64,000 nucleotides of DNA. Source: Pseudomonadota bacterium (GTDB lineage Bacteria > Pseudomonadota > Gammaproteobacteria > Burkholderiales > Burkholderiaceae_C). Below the pieces are notes generated by a model, which was given only the letters and a program-made list of their open reading frames with translations, searched no databases and was not told the DNA's origin. Each line of letters begins with the position of its first letter. Positions within the stretch are counted from its first letter, which is position 1. The stretch is taken from assembly GCA_020161775.1 (NCBI GenBank), contig JAIUOW010000014.1:79748-143747 (forward strand), read 5' to 3'. Shown here piece after piece: positions 9,724 to 19,333 of this stretch. A program made the position numbers and the translations under genes.

Positions 9724-11346
9724 TTACATACGGAACACACCGAAGTTCGGCTCGCCGATCGGCGCATTGAGCGATGCGGAAAGGCCCAGCGCCAGCACGC
9801 GGCGCGTGTCCGCCGGGTCGATCACGCCGTCGTCCCACAGCCGCGCGCTGGAGTAATACGGGTGCGACTGGTGGCCAAACTGGTCCAGGATGGGTTGCTT
9901 GAACTTCGCTTCGTCCTCGGCGCTCCAGCTGCCGCCCTTGGCCTCGATGCCGTCACGCCGCACGGTGGCCAGCACGCCAGCAGCCTGCTCGCCGCCCATG
10001 ACGCAGATGCGCGCGTTGGGCCACATCCACAGGAACCGGGGCGAGTACGCCCGCCCGCACATGCCGTAGTTGCCCGCGCCGTAGCTGCCGCCGATGATGA
10101 CGGTGAACTTCGGCACGCTGGCCGTGGCCACGGCCGTGACCATCTTGGCGCCGTGGCGGGCAATGCCTTCGCTTTCGTACTTGCGCCCGACCATGAAACC
10201 GGTAATGTTCTGCAGGAACACCAGCGGTACCTTGCGCTGGCAGCACAGCTCGATGAAGTGCGCGCCCTTTTGCGCCGATTCGCTGAACAAAATGCCGTTG
10301 TTGGCAATGATGCCCACCGGCATGCCCTCGATGTGCGCAAAGCCGCAGACCAGCGTGGCGCCGAACCGCTGCTTGAACTCATGGAACTCCGACGCGTCCA
10401 CGATGCGCGCGATGATCTCGCGTACGTCATACGGCTTGCGCGTGTCGGTGGGGATCACGCCATACAGCTCACGGCTGTCGAACCTGGGCGGGCGCGGCGC
10501 GCGCAGCTGCACGTCGGGGTCTTTCGCATTGCGCAGCGTGGCCACGGCCTGGCGGGCCAGCGCCAGTGCATGCGGGTCATTCTGTGCCAGATGATCGGCC
10601 ACGCCCGACAGGCGCGTGTGCACGTCGCCGCCGCCCAGGTCTTCGGCACTGACCACCTCGCCGGTGGCTGCCTTCACCAGCGGCGGGCCGCCCAGGAAGA
10701 TGGTGCCCTGGTTCTTGACGATGATGGTCTCGTCGCTCATGGCGGGCACATAGGCGCCGCCTGCGGTGCAGCTGCCCATGACCACGGCAATCTGCGCAAT
10801 GCCCTGCGCACTCATGTTGGCCTGGTTGTAGAAGATGCGGCCGAAATGGTCCCGGTCGGGAAACACCTCGTCCTGGTTGGGCAGGTTGGCGCCGCCGGAG
10901 TCCACCAGGTAGATGCAGGGCAGGCGGTTCTGCATGGCGATCTCCTGCGCGCGCAGGTGTTTCTTGACCGTCATGGGGTAGTAGGTGCCGCCCTTCACCG
11001 TGGCGTCGTTGCACACGATCATGCAGTCCACGCCGCTCACGCGGCCGATGCCGGCAATCACGCCGGCACAGGGCGCATCGCCCACGCCGTCCTTGTTGAG
11101 GTACATGGCATGCGCGGCCAGCGGCGCGATCTCCAGGAACGGCGTGCCCGGGTCCAGCAGCATCTGCACCCGGTCGCGCGGCAGCAGCTTGCCGCGCGCC
11201 ACATGCTTGGCCCGGGCGGCTTCGCCACCGCCGGCAGCCGCCCTGGCCACCTGGGCCGCCAGGTCGTCCACCAGCGCCTGCATGGCGGCGGCATTGGCCT
11301 GGAATTCGGCGGAGCGGGCGTTGAGTTGTGTCTCTAGCGTGGTCAT
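9724..11346 (-). CDS. liuB: methylcrotonyl-CoA carboxylase, carboxyltransferase beta subunit
   Basis: A 540-residue carboxyltransferase with two crotonase-like halves. It shows the typical beta-subunit segments [20 protein letters not shown] near the N-terminus, [29 protein letters not shown], and [24 protein letters not shown]. These are characteristic of methylcrotonyl-type (and geranyl-type) rather than acetyl-CoA carboxylases. It is the first structural gene of the leucine run, about 100 bases downstream of an AraC regulator gene, and works with the biotin subunit at 4442-6430. Confidence 0.95.
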   Translation of the reverse strand: MTTLETQLNARSAEFQANAAAMQALVDDLAAQVARAAAGGGEAARAKHVARGKLLPRDRVQMLLDPGTPFLEIAPLAAHAMYLNKDGVGDAPCAGVIAGIGRVSGVDCMIVCNDATVKGGTYYPMTVKKHLRAQEIAMQNRLPCIYLVDSGGANLPNQDEVFPDRDHFGRIFYNQANMSAQGIAQIAVVMGSCTAGGAYVPAMSDETIIVKNQGTIFLGGPPLVKAATGEVVSAEDLGGGDVHTRLSGVADHLAQNDPHALALARQAVATLRNAKDPDVQLRAPRPPRFDSRELYGVIPTDTRKPYDVREIIARIVDASEFHEFKQRFGATLVCGFAHIEGMPVGIIANNGILFSESAQKGAHFIELCCQRKVPLVFLQNITGFMVGRKYESEGIARHGAKMVTAVATASVPKFTVIIGGSYGAGNYGMCGRAYSPRFLWMWPNARICVMGGEQAAGVLATVRRDGIEAKGGSWSAEDEAKFKQPILDQFGHQSHPYYSSARLWDDGVIDPADTRRVLALGLSASLNAPIGEPNFGVFRM

Positions 11347-11448
11347 GCGGTGTCGTCCTCGGATGGCTGCGTCGTGCAGCTTAAGAGCGGGCCGGTGCCG
11401 CCCGGGGTCACAAAGGTAACAAATCCTGCCACCTGCGGCGGCAAGGGA
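11347..11448 (-). promoter_or_regulatory. Leader of liuB operon with imperfect palindrome
   Basis: The 102-base gap between the AraC gene and liuB probably carries the operon promoter. An imperfect inverted repeat GTCAC-AAAG-GTAAC lies at 11407-11420 (one mismatch between arms), about 60 bases before the liuB start codon. No LiuR-type TTGACGTTTACG site is seen here, in contrast to the liuA block. Assignment to a regulator is not possible by eye. Confidence 0.3.
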
Positions 11449-12465
11449 TCAGCCGGGCAAACCCTTGCGCCGGTAGCCGGCGGGGGTCTCACCCGTCCAT
11501 TCGCGGAACGCGCGGGCAAAACTTTTTTCGCTGCGGAATCCCACCGCCTGCGCCACCTGCTTGATGGGGCGGGCCGTGCGGCGCAACAGGTGCATGGCCT
11601 GTTCGTGGCGCACTTCGTCCTTGAGTGACTGCAGCGATGCGCCTTCGTCCTGCAGCTGTCGGTGCAGCGTGCGCGGCGACATGGCCAGCGCATGGGCCAG
11701 CGCCTCGGCCGTGGCGGCACCGGGCTGCTCCTTGAGCAGCATGCGCACGCGCTGCACCAGCAGCCGGTCACGCCGGTAGGGCCGCACCACCAGCGACAGC
11801 GCCTGCGGCAGCAGCGCGCGCAGCGCGCGGTCGTCGCGGCGCACCGGCAGCTTCAGGTACTGGCCGTCAAAGCTCAGCGCCGCGTGGCGGGCGCCGAAAT
11901 GCACCGGGCCCGGGAACAGCACCGGGTACACGCCCGCATGCGGCGGCGCGTCGAACGGAAAGGCCACGCCCTCCAGCGGAATGGCCGAATCCACCAGCCA
12001 GCAGCTGATGCCATGGATGTTGCGCAACAGCGTGACCAGGCAGAACTCCCGCATGGCCGCGTCCAGCCGCCGCTCGGTCAGCGACACGGTGGCCACATCG
12101 GCGGCCACCAGCAGCTGCAGCGTGATGTCGTCGGTCAGCAGGTTGTGGTGGCGCAGCCAGCGCTTGAGCGCCACGCCCAGGTTGGGCGAGGTGAGCGACG
12201 CGCGCAGCAGCATCACATAGCTGCCCCAGGGCAGGCGGCGCGAGAACCAGCCCAGCGCCTCGTCGTCCAGCTCGCGCATGGCCTCGCCGGCCAGCGCCTG
12301 CAGCTGCCACGACGTCACCGTGCCCCCCGCCTTGCCCACCTGCGCGGGCGTGATCTGCGCACGCGCCAGCGCCCCTGCGGGGTCCACGCCGTACTTGGCA
12401 TAGGCCATGAGCAGCATGCGCACGAAGGCGATGGGGGTGACGGCGGCGATCTTCACGACGGCCAA
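11449..12465 (-). CDS. AraC-family transcriptional regulator with arabinose-binding-like N-domain
   Basis: A 338-residue regulator of the OruR/ArgR-like AraC group. A long N-terminal domain opens with TPIAFVRMLLMAYAKYGVDP. The C-terminal DNA-binding domain has both helix-turn-helix units, ATAEALAHALAMSPRTLHRQLQDEG and IKQVAQAVGFRSEKSFARAFREWTGETPAGYR. It stands directly upstream of liuB in the same orientation. It is a good candidate activator for the liuBCDE run, although this is positional inference. A 20-base gap separates it from the YciI-like gene upstream. Confidence 0.9.
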   Translation of the reverse strand: MAVVKIAAVTPIAFVRMLLMAYAKYGVDPAGALARAQITPAQVGKAGGTVTSWQLQALAGEAMRELDDEALGWFSRRLPWGSYVMLLRASLTSPNLGVALKRWLRHHNLLTDDITLQLLVAADVATVSLTERRLDAAMREFCLVTLLRNIHGISCWLVDSAIPLEGVAFPFDAPPHAGVYPVLFPGPVHFGARHAALSFDGQYLKLPVRRDDRALRALLPQALSLVVRPYRRDRLLVQRVRMLLKEQPGAATAEALAHALAMSPRTLHRQLQDEGASLQSLKDEVRHEQAMHLLRRTARPIKQVAQAVGFRSEKSFARAFREWTGETPAGYRRKGLPG

Positions 12466-12485
12466 GTATCGCCGCAGCGGCGATG

Positions 12486-12857
12486 TCAGGGCTCCAGGTA
12501 AAAATCCAGCGGGATCAGCTCCACGGCCCAGCCGCCTTGCTCGCCGATTTGGGCAGCCGGGTGCATGGAGGCCAGCCTGATCGCTTCCTCGCGGGTGTCG
12601 GCGTCAATGATGAACAGGCCGCCCACCATCTCCTTGGCCTCGGCAAAAGGGCCGTCCTTGACCAGGGTCTTGCCCCCGCCGGGCCGCAGCGTGACCCATT
12701 CGCTGGCGTTCGCCAGCGAGGCGGACACCCGCATCTTGCCGGTTGCGCGCATCTTCTCGTCCAGCGCCGGGCACTGGCTCACCAGGGCCTGCACGTCGGT
12801 GGGCGCCATGGCGGCAAATTTCTCGGGATTGAAATAGGCAAGGCCGATGTATTTCAT
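12486..12857 (-). CDS. YciI-like (YCII/DGPF domain) protein
   Basis: A 123-residue protein of the YCII-related superfamily. The start MKYIGLAYFNPEKFAAM is typical, and the conserved KDGPFAEAKEMVGGLFIIDA (DGPF motif) and AIRLASMHPAA segments follow. Relatives are often placed beside sigma factors or regulators; the molecular role is unknown. A longer reading frame upstream was rejected because it reads antisense through the start of truC. Confidence 0.88.
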   Translation of the reverse strand: MKYIGLAYFNPEKFAAMAPTDVQALVSQCPALDEKMRATGKMRVSASLANASEWVTLRPGGGKTLVKDGPFAEAKEMVGGLFIIDADTREEAIRLASMHPAAQIGEQGGWAVELIPLDFYLEP

Positions 12858-12929
12858 GGCGGGCTCCTTTTTGGGGGATGATGCCTGCACGACGCGCGGC
12901 AGGGCCGCGAATCGACACAACCCACACCC

Positions 12930-13625
12930 TTGCTGACCATCCTCTACCTCGACGACGACCTGGCCGCCATCGACAAGCCTGCCGGGCTGCTGGTGCACCC
13001 CACCGGGCTGGACGCGCACGAAACCCGCAACGCCATGGCGCTGCTGCGCGACCAGCTGGGCGGCCGTGTCTGGCCGCTGCACCGGCTGGACAAGGGCACC
13101 AGCGGCGTGCTGCTGTTCGCCCGCAACGAGGCGGCGGCCAGCCGCTGGCGCGCGCCGTTTGAAGCCGGTACGGTGTACAAGCAGTACCTGGCCCTGGTGC
13201 GCGGCTGGCCGCCAGAGGCTGGCGAAATTGACTACCCGCTGGCACGTGACCCGGAGCTGCCTTCCGCCGGGCAGCCGCGCCTGGCCGCCGTCACGCGCTG
13301 GCGGCGCCTAGCCACCTTTGAATGGGACTTCAGCGTGGACGGCCGCCACCCCACGAGCCGCTACGCGCTGGTGGCCGTGGAGCCCGTGACCGGGCGGCGC
13401 CACCAGATCCGCCGGCATTTCAAGCACATCGCCCATCCGCTGGTGGGCGATGCCACGCATGGCAAGGGCGCGCACAACCGGGCGGTGGCTGCCTGGCTGG
13501 GGCTGGACCGGCTATGGCTGCATGCGCAGCGGCTGGCGCTGCCGGCCGCCACGCCGGGCGCCGCTGCGCTGTGCATCGAGGCGCCGCCGGGTCCGGAATG
13601 GGCGCGGCTCAGCCAGCGGCGTTGA
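12930..13625 (+). CDS. truC: tRNA pseudouridine(65) synthase TruC-like (RluA family)
   Basis: A 231-residue RluA-family pseudouridine synthase. The catalytic motif HRLDKGTSGVLLFARN carries the essential Asp. GRRHQIRRHFKHIAHPLVGDATHGKGAHNR and the LWLHAQRLALP segment follow the TruC layout, and no S4 domain is present, as in TruC. The likely reaction is formation of pseudouridine in the tRNA anticodon region. The start appears to be TTG at 12930 (or CTG next to it), since no in-frame ATG fits. It diverges from the YciI-like gene. Confidence 0.88.
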   Translation: MLTILYLDDDLAAIDKPAGLLVHPTGLDAHETRNAMALLRDQLGGRVWPLHRLDKGTSGVLLFARNEAAASRWRAPFEAGTVYKQYLALVRGWPPEAGEIDYPLARDPELPSAGQPRLAAVTRWRRLATFEWDFSVDGRHPTSRYALVAVEPVTGRRHQIRRHFKHIAHPLVGDATHGKGAHNRAVAAWLGLDRLWLHAQRLALPAATPGAAALCIEAPPGPEWARLSQRR

Positions 13626-13652
13626 ACACGGCCTTGGGCTCCTTGAAGCCGG

Positions 13653-14315
13653 TCAGGCCAGGACCTGTGCCAGTTGGCCCATGTCCGTGAAGACATGCGC
13701 GGCACCGGCGCCGCGCAAAGCATCGGGCGCGTCGTGTCCCGCTTCGTGCGGGCTGTAGCCAAACACCGTGGCGCCGGCAGCCACGCCGGCCGTCACACCG
13801 GTCACGGTGTCTTCCACCACGGCGCAGCGGCGCGGGTCCACGCCCAGTGCCGCAGCCGCGGCCAGGTACACGTCGGGCGCGGGTTTGGAACGCGGCATTT
13901 CATGGCCGCTGAAGATACGCCCGGCAAAGTAAGGCATCAGGCCGCACTTTTCCATCTGCAGCTCAACCTTGAAGCGGTCGGCACCGCTTGCGCACGCAAT
14001 GCGCCCGCCCATCAGCGCATGCAGTTGGGCCGCCGCCGCGACCGCGCCGGTGATGGGCTTCACGTCGCGCACCAGGCCGGCGTTGCGCCGCTCGCGAAAG
14101 CGCAGCATCCAGTCCTCGGTGATCCTGTGACCGGTCTGCGCCTCAATCAGGGCGACTTCGTCCTTGACCGCTTTGCCGACAAAAATCCGCATGCATTCCT
14201 GCGGGCTGAGCACCCAGCCCAGTTCTTCCAGCATGTCGCGCAGCACGCCGTTGGTAATGGGCTCGCTGTCGACCAGCACGCCATCGCAGTCAAACAGCAC
14301 CGCATCAAATCTCAT
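13653..14315 (-). CDS. HAD-superfamily hydrolase (phosphatase/phosphoglucomutase type)
   Basis: A 220-residue HAD hydrolase. Motif I is FDCDGVLVDSEP near the N-terminus (nucleophile Asp9). Motif II lies around CASGADRFK, the conserved Lys in MPRSKPAPDVYL, and motif IV is VVEDTVTGVTAG. A helical cap between residues 15 and 80 matches the beta-phosphoglucomutase/phosphoglycolate phosphatase subgroup. The substrate cannot be fixed. Its start overlaps the YchJ-like stop by ATGA. Confidence 0.9.
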   Translation of the reverse strand: MRFDAVLFDCDGVLVDSEPITNGVLRDMLEELGWVLSPQECMRIFVGKAVKDEVALIEAQTGHRITEDWMLRFRERRNAGLVRDVKPITGAVAAAAQLHALMGGRIACASGADRFKVELQMEKCGLMPYFAGRIFSGHEMPRSKPAPDVYLAAAAALGVDPRRCAVVEDTVTGVTAGVAAGATVFGYSPHEAGHDAPDALRGAGAAHVFTDMGQLAQVLA

Positions 14316-14704
14316 TGCAGGTCTCCATCCACATAGAGCCAGCGGCCCTGTTCATTCACAAAGCGGCTGCGCTCGTGCAGCCGCACGGCCCGCCCGCCCA
14401 CGCGGTAGCGCGCCACGAATTCCACCTCGGCGTGCGTTGCATCCAGCACACGGTGGCTGCGCACCTGCAGGCCCAGCCATTTCGTGCCGGGCACCGGCGC
14501 CACGTCGGCGGGGCAGGTGCCGGGGTGCCAGGTGGCACGCAGGTAGTCCACCCGGCCCAGCACAAAGGCGCTGTAGCGCGAACGCATGAGCGCCTGCGCA
14601 TCGGGCGCGGCCTGGCCGGCATCCAGGTAGCGGCCGCAGCACGCGGCCAGCGCCAGGGGCTTGCCGCGAGCATCGGTGGCACCGCAGGGGCAGGCGGATG
14701 TCAT
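14312..14704 (-). CDS. YchJ-like SEC-C/UPF0225 protein
   Basis: A 130-residue protein with an N-terminal zinc-binding cysteine cluster (CPCGATDARGKPLALAACCGRYL) and the ALMRSRYSAFVLGRVDYL motif that defines the YchJ/UPF0225 family, followed by a small alpha/beta domain (NTF2-like). Function is unknown. The start MTSACPCG is chosen because the cysteine motif always lies at the extreme N-terminus; the longer frame reads into trkH. The gene ends in an ATGA overlap with the HAD gene. Confidence 0.87.
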   Translation of the reverse strand: MTSACPCGATDARGKPLALAACCGRYLDAGQAAPDAQALMRSRYSAFVLGRVDYLRATWHPGTCPADVAPVPGTKWLGLQVRSHRVLDATHAEVEFVARYRVGGRAVRLHERSRFVNEQGRWLYVDGDLQ

Positions 14705-14711
14705 GGCGTGC

Positions 14712-16172
14712 CTACTTCCGCCAGAACTGCGAGGTAAAGAGCACCAGCACCGCCAGCAGCTCCAGCCGGCCCAGCAGCATGGCAAAGGTGCAGACCCAGG
14801 TCTGGAAGTCCGTCAGCACACCAAAGGTGGATGACGGCCCCACGAGCCCCAGGCCCGGACCGATGTTGTTGACGCAGACGATGACGGCCGAGAACGCCGT
14901 CACCACGTCCAGCCCCGACGCGAGCATGAGCATGGACAGGCCCACGATGCTTGCGCCGTAGATCAGCATGTAGGCCATGACGGCGGCGATCACGCTGGAC
15001 GGGATGTTGCGCCCGTTGAGCGTGACGGGGTTCACTACCCGCGGATGGATGATGCGCACCAGCTCGCGGCGCGCCTGCTTGACCAGCATGATCATGCGGA
15101 CCATCTTGATGCCGCCGCCCGTGGAGCCCGCACAGGACACGAAGCAGCCCAGGAACACCAGCAGCACCGGGGCAAACGCGGGCCACAGCGCATAGTCGGT
15201 GGACGAATAGCCGGTGGTGGTGGCCAGCGACACCGTCTGGAAGGCCGCCGCGCGCAGCGCCTCGGGAAAGCTCGCGTAGGTACCCTGCGCAACCAGCAGC
15301 AGGCTGAGCACGACGACGGCGGCGGCCAACACGGTGAAATAGGCACGCACCTCGGCATCGCCCGCCAGCGTGCCCACCGAACGGGTGCGCCACACGATGA
15401 AATAGCGCGCAAAGCTGATGCCCGCCAGCGCCATGAAGACGGTGGCCACCATCTCGATGCGCAGCGAGCCCCAGTACGCAAAGCTGGCGTCGTGCGACGA
15501 CAGGCCGCCCAGGCCCATGGTGGTGCACATGTGCATGAAGGCGTCCGCCCAGCTCATGCCGGCCCAGCGGTAAGCCAGCAGGCACGCGGCCGACAGGCTG
15601 AAATAGATGCTCCACAAACCACGCGCGGTTTCGGCGATACGCGGCGTCAGGCGCGTGTCCTTCATGGGGCCGGGCGTTTCGGCCCGGTACAGCTGTACCC
15701 CGCCCAGGCCCAGCAGCGGCAGGATGGCCACCACCAGCAGCATGATGCCCAGCCCGCCGATCAGCTGCAGGAAGCAGCGCCACACATTGACCGACACGGG
15801 CAAGGCATCCAGGCCCGACAGCACCGTGGCACCGGTGGCCGTCAGCGCGCTCATGGCCTCGAAGCAGGCGTCCGTCCAGCTCATGCCGGGCACGGTGTAC
15901 ATCAGCGGCAGGGCCGAGCACAAGGTCAGCGTCAGCCACACCAGGTTGACCAGCAGGATGCCGTCACGCGGCTGGAGCTCGCGCCGGTGCTGCCGCGTGG
16001 CCAGCCACAGCAGCCCGCCCGCCAGGCCCGTGCCGCCAAAGGCCATCAGCCAGACACCGGGCAGGCCCTGTGCGTCCAGCCCCCAGGCCCAGGCCAGCGG
16101 CACCAGGAAGGCGGGGGCAAACATCATCAGCACGCGCGAGAGCACGGCCAGGACGGGCAGGAAGCTGTCCAT
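14712..16172 (-). CDS. trkH: Trk-type potassium uptake protein TrkH
   Basis: A 486-residue inner-membrane potassium channel subunit with about ten membrane segments and four pore loops. Selectivity-filter regions are seen at ALTATGATVLSG, CTTMGLGGLSSHD, VSLATTTGYSSTDY and CVNNIGPGLGLVGP. A CAGSTGGGIKMVR gating-loop motif is also typical of TrkH. It is encoded 11 bases downstream of trkA and should form the TrkAH complex with it at the cytoplasmic face. Confidence 0.95.
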   Translation of the reverse strand: MDSFLPVLAVLSRVLMMFAPAFLVPLAWAWGLDAQGLPGVWLMAFGGTGLAGGLLWLATRQHRRELQPRDGILLVNLVWLTLTLCSALPLMYTVPGMSWTDACFEAMSALTATGATVLSGLDALPVSVNVWRCFLQLIGGLGIMLLVVAILPLLGLGGVQLYRAETPGPMKDTRLTPRIAETARGLWSIYFSLSAACLLAYRWAGMSWADAFMHMCTTMGLGGLSSHDASFAYWGSLRIEMVATVFMALAGISFARYFIVWRTRSVGTLAGDAEVRAYFTVLAAAVVVLSLLLVAQGTYASFPEALRAAAFQTVSLATTTGYSSTDYALWPAFAPVLLVFLGCFVSCAGSTGGGIKMVRMIMLVKQARRELVRIIHPRVVNPVTLNGRNIPSSVIAAVMAYMLIYGASIVGLSMLMLASGLDVVTAFSAVIVCVNNIGPGLGLVGPSSTFGVLTDFQTWVCTFAMLLGRLELLAVLVLFTSQFWRK

Positions 16173-16183
16173 GGCGCAGGCCC

Positions 16184-17572
16184 TCAGAAAAAGGTGGCGC
16201 CCACCTGGAACAGGCGTTCGACGTCGCGCACCATGCGCTTGTGGGGCAGGAAGAAGATCACATGGTCGTTCTCGGCGATCACCGTGTCATGGTGCGGCAT
16301 CAGCACCTCGCACGCGCGTCCGTCGCCGCGCACCAGCGCGGCGCAGCGCGCGCCTTCGGGCAGCTTGAGCTCGTCCACGCGCCGACCCACGAGCTTCGAG
16401 GTGCGCGCGTCGCCCCGGGCCACGCCCTCCAGCGCCTCGGCATCGCCGCGGCGCAGGCTGTGCACGGCCGCCACGTCGCCACGGCGGACATGGGCCAGCA
16501 GCTCGCCAATGACCGTCTGCGCGGGCGACACCGCGATATCAATGGTGCTGCCCTGCATCAGGTCGGCATAGGCGCGGCGGTTGATGAGCGCCAGCACGCG
16601 CGTGGCGCCCATGCGCTTGGCCAGCATGGCCGACAGGATGTTGTCCTCGTCGTCGCTGGTCAGCGCCAGGAACAGGTCCAGACCGCCCACGTTTTCCTCG
16701 GTCAGCAGGTCTTCGTCGGCGCAGTCGCCCTGCAGCACCAGCACGTCCGATGGCAGTTCGGTGGCCAGTTGCTCGCAGCGCGCGCGGTCGCGCTCGATGA
16801 TCTTGACTTCGCATTGCCCGTGCAGCCGCTTGGCCAGGCGCAGGCCCACCTTGCCGCCGCCGGCGATCATGACGCGGCGCACCGGCTTTTCCAGGCTGTG
16901 GATGGCCGCCAGCGCGAAGCGGATCTTTTCCTTGTCGGCCAGCACGAACACCTCGTCGCCGGGCAGCACGCGCGTACGCGCGTCCACCGGCACCTCGGTG
17001 TCGTTACGGTACAGCGCCACCACGCGCATCTGCGCCGCCGGGAAGCGCTCGCTGGTCTCGCCGATGACATGGTCCACCAGCGGGCTGCCAGCCACAGCGC
17101 GCACCGCCACCAGATGCGCGCGGCCCTGGGAAAACTCCAGCACCTGCAATGCCTCGGGGTAGTCGATGAGCTGCTGGATGTAACGCACCACCGACTCCTC
17201 GGGGCAGATCACGTGGTCTACCGAAAAGCCGGTCTTGCACAGCAGCTCGCCGCCCTCGGGGAACTCGGGCGAGCGCAGCCGGGCGATGGTGGTGGGGATG
17301 CTGAACATGTCGTGGGCAATCTTGCAGGCCACGAGGTTGGTTTCGTCCAGCGCCGCGCAGGCGATCAACATGTCGGCGTCCGACGCACCGGCGCGGCGCA
17401 GCACGGAAGGCTCGGCCCCGTTGCCCTGGACGCCGCGCAGGTCCAGGCGGTCTTCCAGGTCGCGCAGCCGGTCGGCCGTGGGGTCGATCACCGTGATGTC
17501 GTTCTGCTCGGACACCAGGCTGGCGGCCACACTTTCACCGACGCGGCCGGCACCCAGGATGATGATTCTCAT
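16184..17572 (-). CDS. trkA: Trk system potassium regulatory protein TrkA
   Basis: A 462-residue peripheral membrane regulator with two RCK modules in tandem. Each has a Rossmann-type NAD-binding loop: MRIIILGAGRVGESVA at the N-terminus and VMIAGGGKVGLRLAK near residue 240. Each is followed by a TrkA-C domain. The arrangement and length are normal for proteobacterial TrkA. It binds NAD(H)/ATP and gates TrkH, encoded next to it. Confidence 0.96.
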   Translation of the reverse strand: MRIIILGAGRVGESVAASLVSEQNDITVIDPTADRLRDLEDRLDLRGVQGNGAEPSVLRRAGASDADMLIACAALDETNLVACKIAHDMFSIPTTIARLRSPEFPEGGELLCKTGFSVDHVICPEESVVRYIQQLIDYPEALQVLEFSQGRAHLVAVRAVAGSPLVDHVIGETSERFPAAQMRVVALYRNDTEVPVDARTRVLPGDEVFVLADKEKIRFALAAIHSLEKPVRRVMIAGGGKVGLRLAKRLHGQCEVKIIERDRARCEQLATELPSDVLVLQGDCADEDLLTEENVGGLDLFLALTSDDEDNILSAMLAKRMGATRVLALINRRAYADLMQGSTIDIAVSPAQTVIGELLAHVRRGDVAAVHSLRRGDAEALEGVARGDARTSKLVGRRVDELKLPEGARCAALVRGDGRACEVLMPHHDTVIAENDHVIFFLPHKRMVRDVERLFQVGATFF

Positions 17573-17608
17573 GATGAGGCGCCATCATAGCGAGCCACCC
17601 CCGCCCTG

Positions 17609-18736
17609 TCACAGGGCGCGCTGGATGATGATTTTCTGCACGTCGGACGTGCCTTCGTAGATCTGGCACACGCGCACGTCACGGTAAATGCGCTCCACGG
17701 GAAAGTCCGCCACGTAGCCATAGCCGCCCAGCGTCTGGATGGCGGCACTGCACACCGCCTCGGCCACCTCGCTGGCAAACAGCTTGGCCATGGCGGCTTC
17801 CTTCAAGCAGGGCTGGCCCGCGTCGCGCAGGCTGGCCGCATGCCAGATGAGCTGACGCGCGGCTTCCAGCCGCGTGGCGCAATCAGCCAGGCGAAAGCCC
17901 ACGGCCTGGTGGTTGATGATGGCCGTGCCAAAGCTCTGGCGCTCCCTGGCATAGGCAATCGCCACGTCCAGCGCGCTGCGGGCCATGCCTACGCTCTGCG
18001 CGGCAATGCCGATGCGCCCGCCTTCCAGCGCGCTCAGCGCAATCCGGTAGCCCTCGCCTTCTTCGCCGATCAGGTTCTCCGTCGGGATGCGGCAGTTGTC
18101 AAAGTTGATCTGCGCCGTGTCACTGCTGTGCTGGCCGAGCTTGTCCTCCAGCCGGGCCACCCCATAGCCGGGCGTATCGGTGGGCACCAGGAAGGCGCTC
18201 ATGCCCTTTTTGCCCGCGGCCTTGTCGGTCACCGCGATCACGATGGCCAGGTGGCCGTTCTTGCCGCTGGTGATGAACTGCTTGACGCCGTTGATCACAT
18301 AACTGTCGCCCTCCTTGACCGCCGTGGTGCGCAACGCCGACGCATCGCTGCCCACATGCGGCTCGGTCAGGCAGAACACGCCCAGCAGCTCGCCCTGGGC
18401 CAGCCGTGTGAGCCATTGCTTCTTCTGCTGCGCGTTGCCGTAACGCAGGAGGATGGCGTTGACGGGGCAGTTGGTCACGCTGATGGCGGTGCTGGTGCCG
18501 CCGTCACCGGCGGCAATTTCCTCCAGCACCAGGGCCAGCGTCACATAGTCCAGGTTGGCGCCGCCAAATTCCTCGGGCACGCAGATGCCATAGGCGCCCA
18601 GCGCCGCCAGCCCCTGGTGGGCTTCTTTCGGGAAGTGGTGTTCCTTGTCCCACTTCGCGGCATTCGGCCACAGCTGCTCCTGGGCGAAAGCGCGAACGGC
18701 GTCGCGGATCATTTGCTGGTCTTGGGTCAGTAGCAT
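17609..18736 (-). CDS. acyl-CoA dehydrogenase (short-chain type)
   Basis: A 375-residue FAD enzyme. The start MLLTQDQQMIRDAVRAFA is chosen after comparison with SCAD family starts. The FAD/substrate motif FCLTEPHVGSDASALRT is visible, as is the C-terminal catalytic loop CQIYEGTSDVQKIIIQ with the Glu of YEGT as the base. This is the SCAD/butyryl-CoA type and clearly differs from the other two dehydrogenases in the window. It lies at the end of the minus-strand run that starts at liuR, but the repeat block at 18.8-19.3 kb separates it from the SDR gene. Confidence 0.92.
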   Translation of the reverse strand: MLLTQDQQMIRDAVRAFAQEQLWPNAAKWDKEHHFPKEAHQGLAALGAYGICVPEEFGGANLDYVTLALVLEEIAAGDGGTSTAISVTNCPVNAILLRYGNAQQKKQWLTRLAQGELLGVFCLTEPHVGSDASALRTTAVKEGDSYVINGVKQFITSGKNGHLAIVIAVTDKAAGKKGMSAFLVPTDTPGYGVARLEDKLGQHSSDTAQINFDNCRIPTENLIGEEGEGYRIALSALEGGRIGIAAQSVGMARSALDVAIAYARERQSFGTAIINHQAVGFRLADCATRLEAARQLIWHAASLRDAGQPCLKEAAMAKLFASEVAEAVCSAAIQTLGGYGYVADFPVERIYRDVRVCQIYEGTSDVQKIIIQRAL

Positions 18737-18787
18737 GTTCTTTGTCTGGTTGTGGTTTTGTATGTCATCGCTCGCTGTACCGCGCGG

Positions 18788-19310
18788 CAAAGCCACACCT
18801 GGGCGCACACCGGCCTGGGGGCTTCACTGGAACGGTCGCCTGCGGCGACTCCCCTGTGCTGCTCAGGGTTCGGTCGCACCGCACAACTCGCTACGCGCTG
18901 CGCGCTGCGCTCGGACAGGTGCGGTGAGTCAGAGCACGAAGCGCGCTCGCGCGCGCCGACACTCACCCCTGCGCTGCTCGGCGTCCCAGAGGCGCCCCCA
19001 GACCGGTGTGCGCCCAGGCGTGGCTTTGTAGAAGCAGTGTTGGCAAACCACTGGTGGCGGTCCCGCGCCCAAGGCTCGCGGCGGGCGGTGTGCGGCGGGG
19101 CGATTTCTGCGGCGGCGAGAAGCGCAGGGGGGAGTGTCGGCGCGCTGAAAGCGCGCACCGTCACATGCTCGCTGCGGCTGTCTGAGCGTAGCGCGCAGCG
19201 CGTAGCGAGTTCCGCAGCGCGACCGACCCCCGAGCATCGCAGTGGAGTTTTCGCGAAGCGAAAACCGCCGCAGTATGAGCCCCGCCGCACACCGCCCGCC
19301 GCGAGCCTTG
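18788..19310. repeat. Mosaic of inverted repeats in the only long gene-free gap
   Basis: The 597-base gap 18737-19333 holds no convincing gene. It contains four inverted pairs: 18788-18822 with 18994-19028 (35 bases, 2 mismatches); 18885-18918 with 19178-19211 (34 bases, 2 mismatches); 18954-18978 with 19118-19142 (25 bases, 2 mismatches); and 19070-19101 with 19279-19310 (32 bases, perfect). The order suggests two head-on, partly rearranged copies of a tandem unit. Chance reading frames give peptides resembling spurious proteins annotated in other Comamonadaceae, so this looks like a dispersed genomic repeat. No transposase, tRNA or terminator is seen in it. Confidence 0.85.
19247..19265. 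repeat. 8-bp hairpin within the repeat mosaic
   Basis: GTTTTCGC-GAA-GCGAAAAC forms a perfect 8-base-pair stem with a 3-base loop. It lies between arms of the larger inverted repeats. There is no adjacent T-run, so it does not look like a normal terminator. Confidence 0.6.
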
Positions 19311-19333
19311 CGAGCAACACCACGTAAGGCATA

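Noticed and set aside
18752-19327. 191-codon plus-strand frame over the inverted repeats
   Set aside because: It only crosses repeat arms, and the same region also gives frames on the other strand. There is no ribosome site or known domain, so it is taken as a spurious reading of the repeat.
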